Position numbers and translations under genes: made by a program. The notes beneath the pieces are model-generated. The model was given only the letters and a program-made list of their open reading frames with translations. It was not told the DNA's origin and ran no database searches. Positions 52,200 to 61,075 of a stretch of DNA of 64,000 nucleotides are shown here, in pieces; position 1 is the first letter of the stretch, and every line of letters starts with the position of its first letter. The DNA comes from Bradyrhizobium sp. AZCC 2262 (GTDB taxonomy: Bacteria > Pseudomonadota > Alphaproteobacteria > Rhizobiales > Xanthobacteraceae), in assembly GCF_036924535.1 (NCBI RefSeq), contig NZ_JAZHRT010000001.1, positions 5,580,001 to 5,644,000 of the forward strand, in the 5' to 3' direction.

Positions 52200-54461
52200 C
52201 TACTCCGCCGCCTCTCGCGTCGGCGCTTCCAGCACCTCCAGCACCTTCGGCGGCGACATCGGCAGCGCGTAGAAGCGTTTTCCGAGCGCGTTGTAGATGG
52301 CGTTAGCCACCGCCGCCATCACGGGCACCAGCGGCACTTCGCCGACGCCCTTGACGCCTTGCGGGTGTTTCGGGTTCGGCACCTCGACCATGATGCAGTC
52401 GAGCATCGGCAGGTCCGAACAAACGGGCATGCGGTAGTCGAGGAAGCCGGGGTTATCGACCTTGCCTTCCCGCGTGTAGATGTATTCCTCGTTCAGCGCC
52501 CAGCCGATGCCTTGGGCGACGCCGCCCTGGAGCTGGCCTTCGACATAGCCGGGGTGAATGGCGCGGCCGACATCCTGCACGGCGGTGTAGCGGATGACGC
52601 GCGCGATGCCGAGATCGACGTCGACCTCGACGTCGCAGACATGCGTGCCAAAACCGCCGTCCGCGCCCGTGGTGTTGAGCTGGACGCCGGCGCCGATCGG
52701 ACCGCCCATCGCGGGCGCCTTCTCGGCGAGTTCTTCCAGCGTCAGCGGTTCGAACTGGCCGGCGTTCGGGCTCACCGGGTGCGCCGCGCCGTTCTCCCAC
52801 TTCACCGCCTCGGGATCGATCTCCCAGATTTTTGCCGCGCGCTCGCGCAGCGTCTGGATGATCTTGTCGGTCGACTGCGTCACCACCATCGAGGAGGCGA
52901 ACAGCACGCGGCTGCCGCCGGTGAGATTCGAGAAGCCAATCGTCTGCGTGTCGCCGATGATGACGGAGACGCGGCGGTAGTCGATGCCAAGCAATTCGGC
53001 GCAGATGTTGGCGATGCCCGCGCGCGAACCGCCAATGTCGGGATGGCCGGTCGTGACGACGACGTTGCCGTCTTCCGTGATGTTGACCTGCGCGGAGGAT
53101 TCACCGCCGGCGTTGAACCAGAATCCGGACGCGACGCCCCTGCCCTGAAGCTTGCCGAGCGGAGCCTTGTAGTGATCGGAGTTCTTTGCGGCTTCCAGCG
53201 TCTCGATATAGCCGATGCGCGGGAAAATCGGGCCGTGCGCGGCTTTCGTTCCTTCCTTCGCGGCGTTCTTCAGGCGGAAGTCGAGCGGGTCCATCTTCAA
53301 GGCTTCGGCGACTTCGTCGAGCACGCACTCGACGGCATAGGCGCCGATCGGCGCGCCCGGCGCGCGATAGGCTGCGACCTTGGAGCGGTTGGAGCAGACG
53401 TCAAAACCCTCGGAGAGCAGGTTCGGGATGTCGTAGGGCGTGAAGCTGCAGCCGGCTGCGCCGCGGATCGGCGAGCCCGGGAAGGCGCCGGCCTGCAGAT
53501 AGAAGGTGCCATGCGCGGCGACGATCTTGCCGTCTTTCGTCGCGCCGATCTTCACCGTGCTCTTCGAGCCCGAGGTGGGGCCGGTCGCGCGCATCACTTC
53601 CTCGCGCGTCATCACCATCTTCACCGGGCGGCCGGATTTTTTCGCCAGCAAAGTCGCGAGCGGTTCGAGATAGACGATGGTCTTGCCGCCAAAACCGCCG
53701 CCGATCTCGGCGGGGATGGCGCGGATGTCGCTCTGCGGGATGCCGGTGAGATGGGCCGTCATCGCGCGCACCATGAACTGGCCCTGGCTGGAGCTCCAGA
53801 TCGTGGTCTTGCCGTCAGGCGCCACCGAAATCAGGCAGGCATGCGGTTCGATATAGCCCTGGTGAACGGGACGCGTGGTGAAGGTGCGCTCGATGACGAC
53901 ATCGGCCTTCTCAAAACCTTCGGCGAGGTCGCCCTTCTTGTGCTCGATGCGGCCGGCGATGTTGGAAGGCTTGCCTTCGAACTTGTTGAACTCGTGCAGG
54001 ATGGGTGCATCGGGCCTGATCGCATCGTCGATCTCGATCGACCACGGCAGCACCTCGTAATCGACCTCGATCAGGCTGCAGGCCTCAGTTGCGATCGCCT
54101 CCGTGGTCGCGGCCACGGCGGCGATGGGGTGGCCGGGGAACAGCGCCTTGTCGCGCGCCATCACGTTGCGACACATCCAGCGCATGTCCTGGATGCCGAG
54201 CATGACGGCGCCCTTGTCGATCGGGAAATCGACGATGTCGCGCGCGGTGACGACGGCTTTTACGCCCGCTAGTTTTTCCGCCTTCGAGGTGTCGATCGAT
54301 TTGATGCGCGCATGCGGATGCGGGCTGCGCAAAACCTTGCCCCAGATCATGCCGGGCATGGTGGTGTCGGCGGCGAACTGGGCGCGGCCGGTGACCTTGT
54401 CCATGCCGTCGGGACGGATGGTGCGCTGGCCGATCCATTTGTTGTTGGTGACGAGATTCAT
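52200..54461 (-). CDS. Molybdenum hydroxylase large subunit (xanthine dehydrogenase / CoxL family)
   Basis: The 753-residue protein has the XDH-type N-terminus (TGRAQFAADTTMPGMIWGKVLRSPHPHARI). At the position of the CO-dehydrogenase active loop AYRCSFR it reads VAAYRAPGAPIGA, so it is not a form I CODH. The C-terminal part has GVAQGIGWALNEE, with the conserved active-site Glu region. It binds a molybdopterin-cytosine-dinucleotide cofactor. It is transcribed after the 2Fe-2S subunit gene, 16 bases apart. The substrate, probably an aldehyde or N-heterocycle, is open. Confidence 0.9.
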   Translation of the reverse strand: MNLVTNNKWIGQRTIRPDGMDKVTGRAQFAADTTMPGMIWGKVLRSPHPHARIKSIDTSKAEKLAGVKAVVTARDIVDFPIDKGAVMLGIQDMRWMCRNVMARDKALFPGHPIAAVAATTEAIATEACSLIEVDYEVLPWSIEIDDAIRPDAPILHEFNKFEGKPSNIAGRIEHKKGDLAEGFEKADVVIERTFTTRPVHQGYIEPHACLISVAPDGKTTIWSSSQGQFMVRAMTAHLTGIPQSDIRAIPAEIGGGFGGKTIVYLEPLATLLAKKSGRPVKMVMTREEVMRATGPTSGSKSTVKIGATKDGKIVAAHGTFYLQAGAFPGSPIRGAAGCSFTPYDIPNLLSEGFDVCSNRSKVAAYRAPGAPIGAYAVECVLDEVAEALKMDPLDFRLKNAAKEGTKAAHGPIFPRIGYIETLEAAKNSDHYKAPLGKLQGRGVASGFWFNAGGESSAQVNITEDGNVVVTTGHPDIGGSRAGIANICAELLGIDYRRVSVIIGDTQTIGFSNLTGGSRVLFASSMVVTQSTDKIIQTLRERAAKIWEIDPEAVKWENGAAHPVSPNAGQFEPLTLEELAEKAPAMGGPIGAGVQLNTTGADGGFGTHVCDVEVDVDLGIARVIRYTAVQDVGRAIHPGYVEGQLQGGVAQGIGWALNEEYIYTREGKVDNPGFLDYRMPVCSDLPMLDCIMVEVPNPKHPQGVKGVGEVPLVPVMAAVANAIYNALGKRFYALPMSPPKVLEVLEAPTREAAE

Positions 54462-54477
54462 TGGACTGCTCCAGCTT

Positions 54478-54969
54478 TTATTGGGCGCGCATTTCTTGAT
54501 TTTGAAGTTCCTGGGCGGTTTCCATCACCGCGCGGACGATCTTGTCATAGCCGGTGCACCGGCAGAGATTGCCGGCGAGCCAGAAGCGGACTTCCTCCTC
54601 GCTCGGGTCAGGATTTTTCTTCAGCAGCGCGTCGGAGGCGACCAGCATGCCCGAGGTGCAGATGCCGCATTGAAGCGCTGCCATTTCCAGGAATTTTTGC
54701 TGCAAGGGATGCAGCTTTTCGCCGTTCGCCATTCCCTCGATGGTGCGGATTTCGTGGTCTTGCGATTCGACCGCGAGCATCAGGCAGGAGCAGATCAGGC
54801 GATCGTCGAGCGTAATCGAGCAGGCGCCGCAATCGCCGGAGGCGCAGCCCTCCTTGGAGCCGGTAAGATTCAAGGTTCCGCGCAAGGCGTCGAGCATGGT
54901 GTCGCCGGGCTCGCAAAGGAACTCCATCGGCTCGCCGTTGATCGTGGTGGTGACGTGAACTTTGGCCAT
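54478..54969 (-). CDS. Molybdenum hydroxylase 2Fe-2S subunit
   Basis: The 163-residue protein has the plant-ferredoxin-type cluster GCASGDCGACSITLDDRLICSC and the second 2Fe-2S cluster in QCGICTSGM ... NLCRCTGYDKI, exactly the small-subunit pattern of this family. It passes electrons from the Mo site to the FAD subunit. It lies between the FAD-subunit gene (16 bases) and the large-subunit gene. Confidence 0.95.
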   Translation of the reverse strand: MAKVHVTTTINGEPMEFLCEPGDTMLDALRGTLNLTGSKEGCASGDCGACSITLDDRLICSCLMLAVESQDHEIRTIEGMANGEKLHPLQQKFLEMAALQCGICTSGMLVASDALLKKNPDPSEEEVRFWLAGNLCRCTGYDKIVRAVMETAQELQNQEMRAQ

Positions 54970-54985
54970 GAACTACTTTCCGATC

Positions 54986-55858
54986 TTAATTTTTCTGAGT
55001 CGCGCGTTGGGCGGCGATCGCGGCCGTGCGCTTGAGCAGCACGCCGGCCACCTTGGTGCGATAGGCGATGGTGCCGCGCTTGTCGTCGATCGGACGGCAG
55101 GCGGCGGAGCATGCAGCGGCGGCCTTTGCCAGCGCGGCGTCGTCGAGTTTTGAGCCGATCAGCGCCTTTGCGGCGTCCTCGACCAGCAGCACGGTCGGCG
55201 CCACTGCGCCGAGGCCGACGCGGGCGGCGGTGACGGTGCCGTCCTTGATCGTCAGGCTGACGCCGACGCCAACGACGGCGATGTCCATTTCGGTGCGCGG
55301 GATCATGCGCAAATACGCATCACTCGATCCGGGTGGACGCGGAGGCAGCGCAAAACTGACGAGGATCTCGCCGGGTTTCAGATTGATGCGGCCGGGACCG
55401 GCGGGGACGTCCTCCACCTTGATCTCGCGGCGGCCGTTCGGGCCCTGCACGGTGACGATGGCGCCGGCGGCGACCATCGCGGGCACGCTGTCGCCGGCGG
55501 GCGAACCGTTGCAGAGATTGCCGCCCGCGGATGCCCGGCCCTGCACCTGCTTGGAACCGATCAGGTTCACGGCCTCCAGCACGCCGGGCCAGATCTTGCC
55601 GAAATGAGCATGGTCGTGGAGCGCCATGCCGGAAACCGCGGCGCCGATGCGAAAGCCGCCATCGGCGGTCTGCTCGATGGCCGTCATCTCGGGGATTTTC
55701 TTGATATCGACGATCACGCCGGGCTTGAGCACGCCGGACCGCATCTGCACCAGCAGATCAGTTCCGCCGGCCAGGATGCGCGCGGCACTGCCGGCTTTCG
55801 CAAATACGCCGATCGCTTCGTCAAGCGAGGTGGGCGCCAGGTATCGGAGTTCCGTCAT
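54986..55858 (-). CDS. Molybdenum hydroxylase FAD-binding subunit
   Basis: The 290-residue protein is a FAD_binding_5 (CoxM) family member: RILAGGTDLLVQMRSG near the N-terminus and the CoxM-type RASAGGNLCNGSPAGDSVPAM. It is the first gene of the three-gene set (medium, small, large), the same order as in several coxMSL-like operons. ATG 55858 opens the product (TELRYLAPTSLDEAIGVF). Confidence 0.93.
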   Translation of the reverse strand: MTELRYLAPTSLDEAIGVFAKAGSAARILAGGTDLLVQMRSGVLKPGVIVDIKKIPEMTAIEQTADGGFRIGAAVSGMALHDHAHFGKIWPGVLEAVNLIGSKQVQGRASAGGNLCNGSPAGDSVPAMVAAGAIVTVQGPNGRREIKVEDVPAGPGRINLKPGEILVSFALPPRPPGSSDAYLRMIPRTEMDIAVVGVGVSLTIKDGTVTAARVGLGAVAPTVLLVEDAAKALIGSKLDDAALAKAAAACSAACRPIDDKRGTIAYRTKVAGVLLKRTAAIAAQRATQKN

Positions 55859-56043
55859 GGTCTTCCGCGATCTCCCATTTTGTCTGCCCGCCCCATATGG
55901 GCGATGGCCTTATATTGGCCCGGCAGCGCGGCAAGCCTACACGGGGATGAACGGTTGGAACAGCCTGCGAGATCAGGTTGATACGGCAGGCTCCTATGCG
56001 CGCGACGGGACTTGCGGGCCGGATTGCTCCGAGGCGGGACCTT

Positions 56044-56114
56044 GTAGCCCGCATGAGCGCCAGCGATATGCGGGGGCGCTGGTCCCGCATATCGCTCCGC
56101 TCATGCGGGCTACG
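56044..56114. repeat. Intergenic repeat, family E, copy 4 (short)
   Basis: A 71-bp short form begins GTAGCCCGCATGAGCGCCAGC and ends CGCTCATGCGGGCTAC. It lies between the divergent hydroxylase and transglycosylase genes, in a region with no other feature. Confidence 0.85.
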
Positions 56115-56189
56115 AGACCGGCCCGTTGGCTAATCCGCCTCGGACAGTCTAAAATCCGGCATTCGGATTCACGATTGCCGGGGACATTG

Positions 56190-57554
56190 ATGCCGCTTTT
56201 CAGACTCCTTGTTAGTGCCGCGGCGTCGCTGTTCCTTTCCTCCCTCGCCATCGCCCAACCAGCCCCCGCTCCCGTCCGCCCAGCCCGGCCGGCCGCTGCG
56301 GCGCCGAGGCCGGCGGTCGCGCCGGTGCCAGGGCAGCAGCCGGTCGCCGCTCCGCGCGCGCCCCGTGCGGCGGCCTGTCACAACGGCATGCCGTTCGACC
56401 GATTCCTTGCGGATCTGAAACAGCAGGCGCTGGCGGACGGCGTGTCGCAGCGCGCGCTCACTGAGGCCGCGCCCTACCTCGTCTACGACCAGGGCATCGT
56501 CAACCGCGACCGCGGCCAGCGCGTGTTCGGCCAGGTCTTCACCGAATTCGCACGGAACAGGGCGTCCGAAGGTGCTGCAAAAAATGCGCAGGCGCGAATC
56601 CGGATGCATGCGGCGGCGTTCAACCGTGCCGAGAAGGAATATGGCGTGCCGCCGGCCGTGATCGCCGCGTTCTGGGGGCTGGAGAGCAGTTTTGGCGCCG
56701 AGTTGGGCAAGCTGCATACGCTGCCGTCGCTGGTGTCGCTGGCCTATGACTGCCGCCGCTCGGAGATGTTCCAGAAGGAAACCATCGCCGCCCTGAAGAT
56801 CATCGACCGCGGCGATCTCACGGCTTCCGAGATGATCGGCTCATGGGCCGGCGAGCTCGGCCAGACGCAGTTCCTGCCGACGCATTATTTCAACTATGCG
56901 GTGGACTATGACGGCGACGGCCATCGCAATTTGCTGAGCAGTGCGCCCGACGTGATCGGCTCGACCGCGAACTACATCGCCACCGGCTTGAAGTGGCGGC
57001 GAGGCGAGCCGTGGCTGCAGGAAGTCCGCGCGCCGCAAAATTTCCCGTGGGAGCAGGCCGACCTCACCATCAAACTGCCGCGCGCAAAATTCGCGCAGCT
57101 CGGCGTCACCTATCCCGATGGCCGGCCGCTTCCGAACGACGACTTGCCGGCCTCGCTGTTGCTGCCGATGGGACGCACCGGACCAGCGTTTCTGGCGTAC
57201 GCGAATTTCACCGTCTATACCGAGTGGAACAACTCGCTGATCTATTCGACCACCGCGGGCTATCTCGCGAGCCGCATCGCCGGCGCCGCGCCGATGCGGC
57301 AACCATCCGCGCCGGTGGCGCAGCTGCCGCTCAACGAGCTGAAGGAGCTGCAGCAGCTTCTGGCGCGCGCGGGCTTCAATGTCGGCAAGGTCGACGGCGT
57401 GATGGGTCAGTTGAGCCGCACGGCGGTGAAGGCGATGCAGGTGAAATACGGATTGCCGGCGGATTCCTGGCCGACGGCGGAGCTATTGGCGCGGATGCGC
57501 GGGCCCAGCGCACAGGCGCAGCCCGCCGGCATGGTGATGCCGGCGGCGCGGTAG
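56190..57554 (+). CDS. Lytic murein transglycosylase (MltB type) with peptidoglycan-binding domain
   Basis: The 454-residue exported protein has a signal peptide, an Ala/Pro-rich linker (residues 23-62) and a catalytic domain with AFWGLESSFGAELGKL, where Glu is the catalytic acid, and SWAGELGQTQFLPTHYF, an MltB/SLT_2 signature. The C-terminus has a peptidoglycan-binding domain (LQQLLARAGFNVGKVDGVMGQLSRTAVKAMQ). The enzyme cleaves peptidoglycan to give 1,6-anhydromuramic acid ends. The ATG at 56190 is the signal-peptide start; upstream codons are intergenic. Confidence 0.93.
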   Translation: MPLFRLLVSAAASLFLSSLAIAQPAPAPVRPARPAAAAPRPAVAPVPGQQPVAAPRAPRAAACHNGMPFDRFLADLKQQALADGVSQRALTEAAPYLVYDQGIVNRDRGQRVFGQVFTEFARNRASEGAAKNAQARIRMHAAAFNRAEKEYGVPPAVIAAFWGLESSFGAELGKLHTLPSLVSLAYDCRRSEMFQKETIAALKIIDRGDLTASEMIGSWAGELGQTQFLPTHYFNYAVDYDGDGHRNLLSSAPDVIGSTANYIATGLKWRRGEPWLQEVRAPQNFPWEQADLTIKLPRAKFAQLGVTYPDGRPLPNDDLPASLLLPMGRTGPAFLAYANFTVYTEWNNSLIYSTTAGYLASRIAGAAPMRQPSAPVAQLPLNELKELQQLLARAGFNVGKVDGVMGQLSRTAVKAMQVKYGLPADSWPTAELLARMRGPSAQAQPAGMVMPAAR

Positions 57555-57559
57555 GCACC

Positions 57560-57679
57560 GTCATTCCCCGCGAAGGCGGGGAATCCAGTACGCCGCGGCT
57601 TTTCGGTTCAGTCACTGACGTCTCTGGAATACTGGATCACCCGCCCCTGTGCGCAATTGCGCACAAGGCGGGCGATGAC
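57560..57679. repeat. Intergenic repeat, family C
   Basis: The left end GTCATTCCCCGCGAAGGCGGGG forms a hairpin, and the right end AGGCGGGCGATGAC is loosely inverted to it. Inside are ATCCAGTA and its inverse TACTGGAT. The perfect 18-bp palindrome TGTGCGCAATTGCGCACA at 57648-57665 is the same module found in family A copy 2. Confidence 0.82.
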
Positions 57680-57804
57680 AGCTAGGGGAATAATTGACTG
57701 CGATCGGCAGACAGCGAGCGTTGTATTTTCCCTCTCCCCTCCCCATGTCGCAAAACACCTCATCCTCCTTGAGGCGTTATTCCACATCACGAAAAGAGCA
57801 TCAC

Positions 57805-58308
57805 ATGTCTTTCCACGACTTAACCGTGCCGGCCTTCCTGCAGATTCTCGGCAGCCTTTCCGGCGTGCTCACCAAGGCGGAAGCGCATTGCAAGGCGAAG
57901 AACATCCAGCCGGAAGTGCTGCTCAATGCGCGGCTTTACCCGGACATGTATCCACTGACGCGGCAGATCCAGACCGCCTGCGACTTCGCCGCGAAAACCT
58001 GCGCGCGCCTCACCGGCAGCGAGGTGCCCTCCACGCCGGACACCGAAAAGAGTTTTGAGGAGCTGCAGCAGCGGATCGCGAAAGTGACCGACTACGTGAA
58101 GTCGTTCAAGCCGGCGCAGTTCGACGGCGGCGATACGCGCGACGTGACTTTCCCGATCGGCCCCAGCAACACCATGACGATGAAGGGAGCGCAATATCTC
58201 GTCAGCTTCGCCTTCCCGAATTTCTATTTCCACGCCGCCACCGCCCACGGCATTTTGCGCCACAACGGCGTGGAGATCGGCAAGCGGGATTTTCTCGGGG
58301 TGAGGTAA
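57805..58308 (+). CDS. DUF1993 family protein
   Basis: The 167-residue product begins MSFHDLTVPAFLQILGSLSGVL and ends HAATAHGILRHNGVEIGKRDFLG, the DUF1993 pattern, a DinB-like four-helix family. The conserved FNFYFHAATAH His could be a metal ligand. The function is unknown. It is the only gene in its gap and has a normal ATG start. Confidence 0.85.
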   Translation: MSFHDLTVPAFLQILGSLSGVLTKAEAHCKAKNIQPEVLLNARLYPDMYPLTRQIQTACDFAAKTCARLTGSEVPSTPDTEKSFEELQQRIAKVTDYVKSFKPAQFDGGDTRDVTFPIGPSNTMTMKGAQYLVSFAFPNFYFHAATAHGILRHNGVEIGKRDFLGVR

Positions 58309-58311
58309 TCG

Positions 58312-58857
58312 TCAGCGCAACGAAGCCAGTTCGCGCGCAAGGTTCTCGCGGGCCTGCCGGTCATATCTCGCGGCAAAGACTGCATCGGGAAAGATGACCG
58401 GCCGTGCGGCGAACCGGCCGAGCACTTTGGCGCTGCCGGCGCGATAGTCGGCCTCCGGCACATGGATGAACTCCTGCCGGATCGCCGCGGCGTAAGCATC
58501 ATATCGCGCGGGCTCCACGCCGAGGATGCTGAGGTCGATCGAGATCAGGATGGCGCCGAGGCGATCATCGGGCTGCACGTCATGCGTCTGTGTCAGACGG
58601 ATGAGGCGGCCGACTTCCTGACGGAGGTCCTCGCGAACGTGCTGTTCGGCCAAATGCGCGCCGAGCTCTTCATTATCAGAACGAGTCGCGTCGTAGACGA
58701 CATCGTGCCACCAGATCGCCTCGGACAGAATTTCGCGCTCGGCCGCCGAAAGATTGTCGACGCGCGCGAGCGCACCGAGGCAGTCTTCGATATGCGTGAG
58801 GTTGTGATAGTGGCGGCCCGGCGCAGTGTAGGCGGCAACCAACTCTTCGCGGTTCAT
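58312..58857 (-). CDS. HD-domain predicted metal-dependent hydrolase
   Basis: The 181-residue protein has the HD pattern: His in RHYHNLTHIEDCL and His-Asp in AIWWHDVVYD, with a further Asp in ILISIDLSIL. It matches COG4339-type hydrolases. GGAGGCGGAGCC precedes the ATG at 58857. The stop is 3 bases from the DUF1993 stop, convergent. Confidence 0.85.
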   Translation of the reverse strand: MNREELVAAYTAPGRHYHNLTHIEDCLGALARVDNLSAAEREILSEAIWWHDVVYDATRSDNEELGAHLAEQHVREDLRQEVGRLIRLTQTHDVQPDDRLGAILISIDLSILGVEPARYDAYAAAIRQEFIHVPEADYRAGSAKVLGRFAARPVIFPDAVFAARYDRQARENLARELASLR

Positions 58858-58886
58858 CGCCAGGCTCCGCCTCCCTGCCGTAGCGC

Positions 58887-58973
58887 GTAGGGTGGGCAAA
58901 GCGAAGCGTGCCCACCCTTTTGATCAGCGTCCGAGATGGTGGGCACGGCGCTTCGCACCTTTGCCCACCCTAC
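58887..58973. repeat. Intergenic repeat, family F, copy 1
   Basis: The left end GTAGGGTGGGCAAAGCGAAGCGTGCCCACC and right end GGTGGGCACGGCGC...TTTGCCCACCCTAC are inverted repeats. A second, more divergent copy lies at 60950. Confidence 0.88.
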
Positions 58974-58986
58974 GAAACTACGTCTC

Positions 58987-59427
58987 CTACCGCATCGTGA
59001 TCGCGAGGCCGCTGAGATCCGCGTTCGCCATCAATCCGACCTGGTGGCCGGTCAATTCCAGCACCGCGCCCTTCTGGTTGGTTAGCACGATCGCGCGCGC
59101 GCCGCGGCCGACCGCAAGGCCCGCGCCGGCCGCGCCGTAAACGCCGGCGACATCGGAGGGGCGCCAGATATTGCTCACCCGGCCGCGCAGAATGGTCTTC
59201 GAGCCGCCGAACACCAGGCCGTAATCGAGCCCGCCGGTCGACAGCGGATAGCGGCGCCCGTGGAAGTTCAGAACGCCGCCGCCACCGGATCCGCCGATGA
59301 TCCATCCCGCCTTGTAGATCGTGAGTTGCACGAAACCTTCGTCGGCACGTACGGCGGAGGACAGCGTGACGCCGGTCAGGCCCGCAAGCGCAAGCACGGT
59401 GGCGCGAATGGCGGATGGCATTTTCAT
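58987..59427 (-). CDS. Exported glycine-rich protein of unknown function
   Basis: The 146-residue product has a signal peptide (about residues 1-28, ending SSAVRADE). The mature part is rich in Gly and beta-strand-like: TIYKAGWIIGGSGGGG, then YGAAGAGLAVGRGARAIVLTNQKGA. It resembles several small secreted families of Rhizobiales (DUF992 or DUF1134-like), but I cannot place it firmly. GGAG precedes the ATG by 10 bases. Confidence 0.6.
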   Translation of the reverse strand: MKMPSAIRATVLALAGLTGVTLSSAVRADEGFVQLTIYKAGWIIGGSGGGGVLNFHGRRYPLSTGGLDYGLVFGGSKTILRGRVSNIWRPSDVAGVYGAAGAGLAVGRGARAIVLTNQKGAVLELTGHQVGLMANADLSGLAITMR

Positions 59428-59805
59428 GGATCGTATCTCCGGAGGTCTTGCAAATCGGAACGTGTCGGGCGGGCTGCGTAGTGCAGATTGAGTCGCAACT
59501 ATCGGATTGTAATCGATCGACGCAAGGGGCAAAATGTATTCGACGCTTTACGCGCTACACGGCGCACGCCATTCCGCGCCGTGTATCCGACACAATTTCA
59601 TCACGATTGCACGAACAAAAAACGCCGACCTGTGAACTGCATTACTGCGACGGTGCGCGTGTCACGCTATTTCGTGACGGGCGAATTTTACTGACAGGCG
59701 GGACCTTCAAAGCTATCGGCGGGTCGTAAGCCCGGCGCCGCTGCCTTTCCAGCGAGGCAGCGGCGCGTTAGGCTCAAAACACCGAACCGTTCATGAAGGT
59801 GTCCC
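59428..59805. other. Intergenic region with a possible small ORF and a hairpin
   Basis: The region between the exported-protein gene and the RidA gene holds no firm gene. A 40-codon frame from TTG 59607 to TAA 59729 ends CDGARVTLFRDGRILLTGG; it has no ribosome binding site. It is followed directly by an 11-bp-stem hairpin (59735-59766, GCGCCGCTGCC/GGCAGCGGCGC) without a T run. Either a very small gene with its terminator, or chance. Confidence 0.3.
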
Positions 59806-60195
59806 ATGGCCCCGATCCAGCATTTTGCGCCGCCCGCCGGCATCAAGTCCCCACCGCTCTCGTTCGCCGCGCGCACCGGCGACCTGCTGTTCATCTCGGG
59901 CATTCCAGGTTTTGACGACAAGGGGGCGCTGGCGGATGGTTTTGAGGCGCAGTTCGGCTTCGTCGTCGCCAACATCAAGCGCGTGCTCGGCGAGGCAGGC
60001 GGCACGTTTCGCAATCTCGTCAAGGTCAATGTGCTGCTGACGCGCGCCTCCGACGTCGCCACGATGAACGTATTGTATGCGTCGGCGTTCGGGCCGGCGC
60101 CCTACCCCGCCCGCACCACCTGCGTGGTGCAGGCGCTGCCCGATCCGAAGATGCTGATCGAGATCGAAGCTGTTGCATCACTGGCGAAGGCGTAG
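59806..60195 (+). CDS. RidA family protein
   Basis: The 129-residue product has the RidA/YjgF pattern: FAARTGDLLFISGIPGFDDKG, FGFVVANIKRVLGEAGGTF, NLVKVNVLLTRASDVATMNVLY, and ARTTCVVQALPDPKMLIEIEAVA with the conserved Arg. RidA proteins hydrolyse reactive enamines/imines, but the subfamily is not certain. It is preceded by the hairpin at 59735. Confidence 0.9.
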   Translation: MAPIQHFAPPAGIKSPPLSFAARTGDLLFISGIPGFDDKGALADGFEAQFGFVVANIKRVLGEAGGTFRNLVKVNVLLTRASDVATMNVLYASAFGPAPYPARTTCVVQALPDPKMLIEIEAVASLAKA

Positions 60196-60231
60196 GATTG
60201 GCGAGAGCGTCATCGCCGATCTTGCGTCATC

Positions 60232-60281
60232 GGTGGGTTACGGCTTCCGCCTTCGCTCTCCGAGCTACGGCGGACAAGTCG
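60232..60281. repeat. Remnant of a family E repeat
   Basis: GGTTACGGCTTCCGCCTTCGCTC and GAGCTACGGCGGACAAGTC match the right half of family E copies 1 and 3; the left half is lost. It lies between the RidA and DUF2380-like genes. Confidence 0.7.
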
Positions 60282-60296
60282 GCTTGCTCTGCCCTA

Positions 60297-60842
60297 TCAC
60301 GGCTTCGGCATCGTTTCCTTCAGCTGATCGCCGACGAAATTGGCGGCATGGCGATAGGCGGCATCGTTGTCGCCGCGAAACGTCACCGTTCGCCGCATCA
60401 GCAATTTCTCGGCTTCGAGATCGAGCAACTGGATCTCGCCCCATTGCACCAGCGTGCTCATCTTGCGGATGCCGCCATAGATCACCAGCCGGGCGCCGGC
60501 CTTCCGCGCGGCGGCGATGAACACATCCTGCGACATGCTGGTGGCGGTGCAGGGGTGATCGGGGCATTCGATCGGCACCACGCGATAATCGCCCTGCGCC
60601 GCCAGGTTATCGCGCAGCAATTTTGCAAACGACGCCACGCGCGCGAGATGCGCCGCGCTCTGGTCCGTGACTTCTCCGGAGGTGTCGAAATAATCGAAAT
60701 CCGCAACCGCCACCGCGATCGGCGCGGCGGCCGCCGATGCGCCGGAATGAAACGACAGCGCGGCGACCACGCACAGCATCAGCACGGCCATCGCGCCGTT
60801 GCGCGGGCTTAACGCGCGCCAGGGGGTTGCTGCTCGCATCAT
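60297..60842 (-). CDS. Exported DUF2380/DUF3280-like protein
   Basis: The 181-residue product has an N-terminal signal or membrane segment (about residues 16-38, MAVLMLCVVAALSFHSGASAAA) and then VAVADFDYFDTSGEVTDQSAAHLARV, the pattern of the DUF2380/DUF3280 secreted proteins of Bradyrhizobium and relatives. Cysteines in ECPDHPCT may form a disulfide. The function is unknown. Confidence 0.75.
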   Translation of the reverse strand: MMRAATPWRALSPRNGAMAVLMLCVVAALSFHSGASAAAAPIAVAVADFDYFDTSGEVTDQSAAHLARVASFAKLLRDNLAAQGDYRVVPIECPDHPCTATSMSQDVFIAAARKAGARLVIYGGIRKMSTLVQWGEIQLLDLEAEKLLMRRTVTFRGDNDAAYRHAANFVGDQLKETMPKP

Positions 60843-60949
60843 GCTTCGTCTCCTTGAACCGGGGCGTTGGCATCACCCCACTGCCGCCGGGGCGAACCAT
60901 AACAGGGTGCGAGGGTTTCGCTAAGCCGCTTCAACCCGCCTCCCGCCAT

Positions 60950-61040
60950 GCCCACCTTCCTTGTTTCGAGGTGGGCACGCTTGCGCTTTACCCACCCTGC
61001 GAAACCGTCTTGACCACCTTGTACAAGCGGGCACGCTTGC
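60950..61040. repeat. Intergenic repeat, family F, copy 2 (diverged)
   Basis: CCCACCTTCC...GGTGGGCACGCTTGCG...TACCCACCCTGCG...GCGGGCACGC shows the same building blocks as family F copy 1 but with mismatches and a different order. It lies directly upstream of the SDR gene. Confidence 0.65.
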
Positions 61041-61075
61041 TATCCTCCGCCAAAACCAAAAGCAGAGGAACGCGC

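Noticed and set aside
52134..54272. 712-codon plus-strand frame opposite the molybdenum hydroxylase large subunit
   Set aside because: Antisense shadow with low-complexity composition; the minus-strand protein has domain motifs and operon context.
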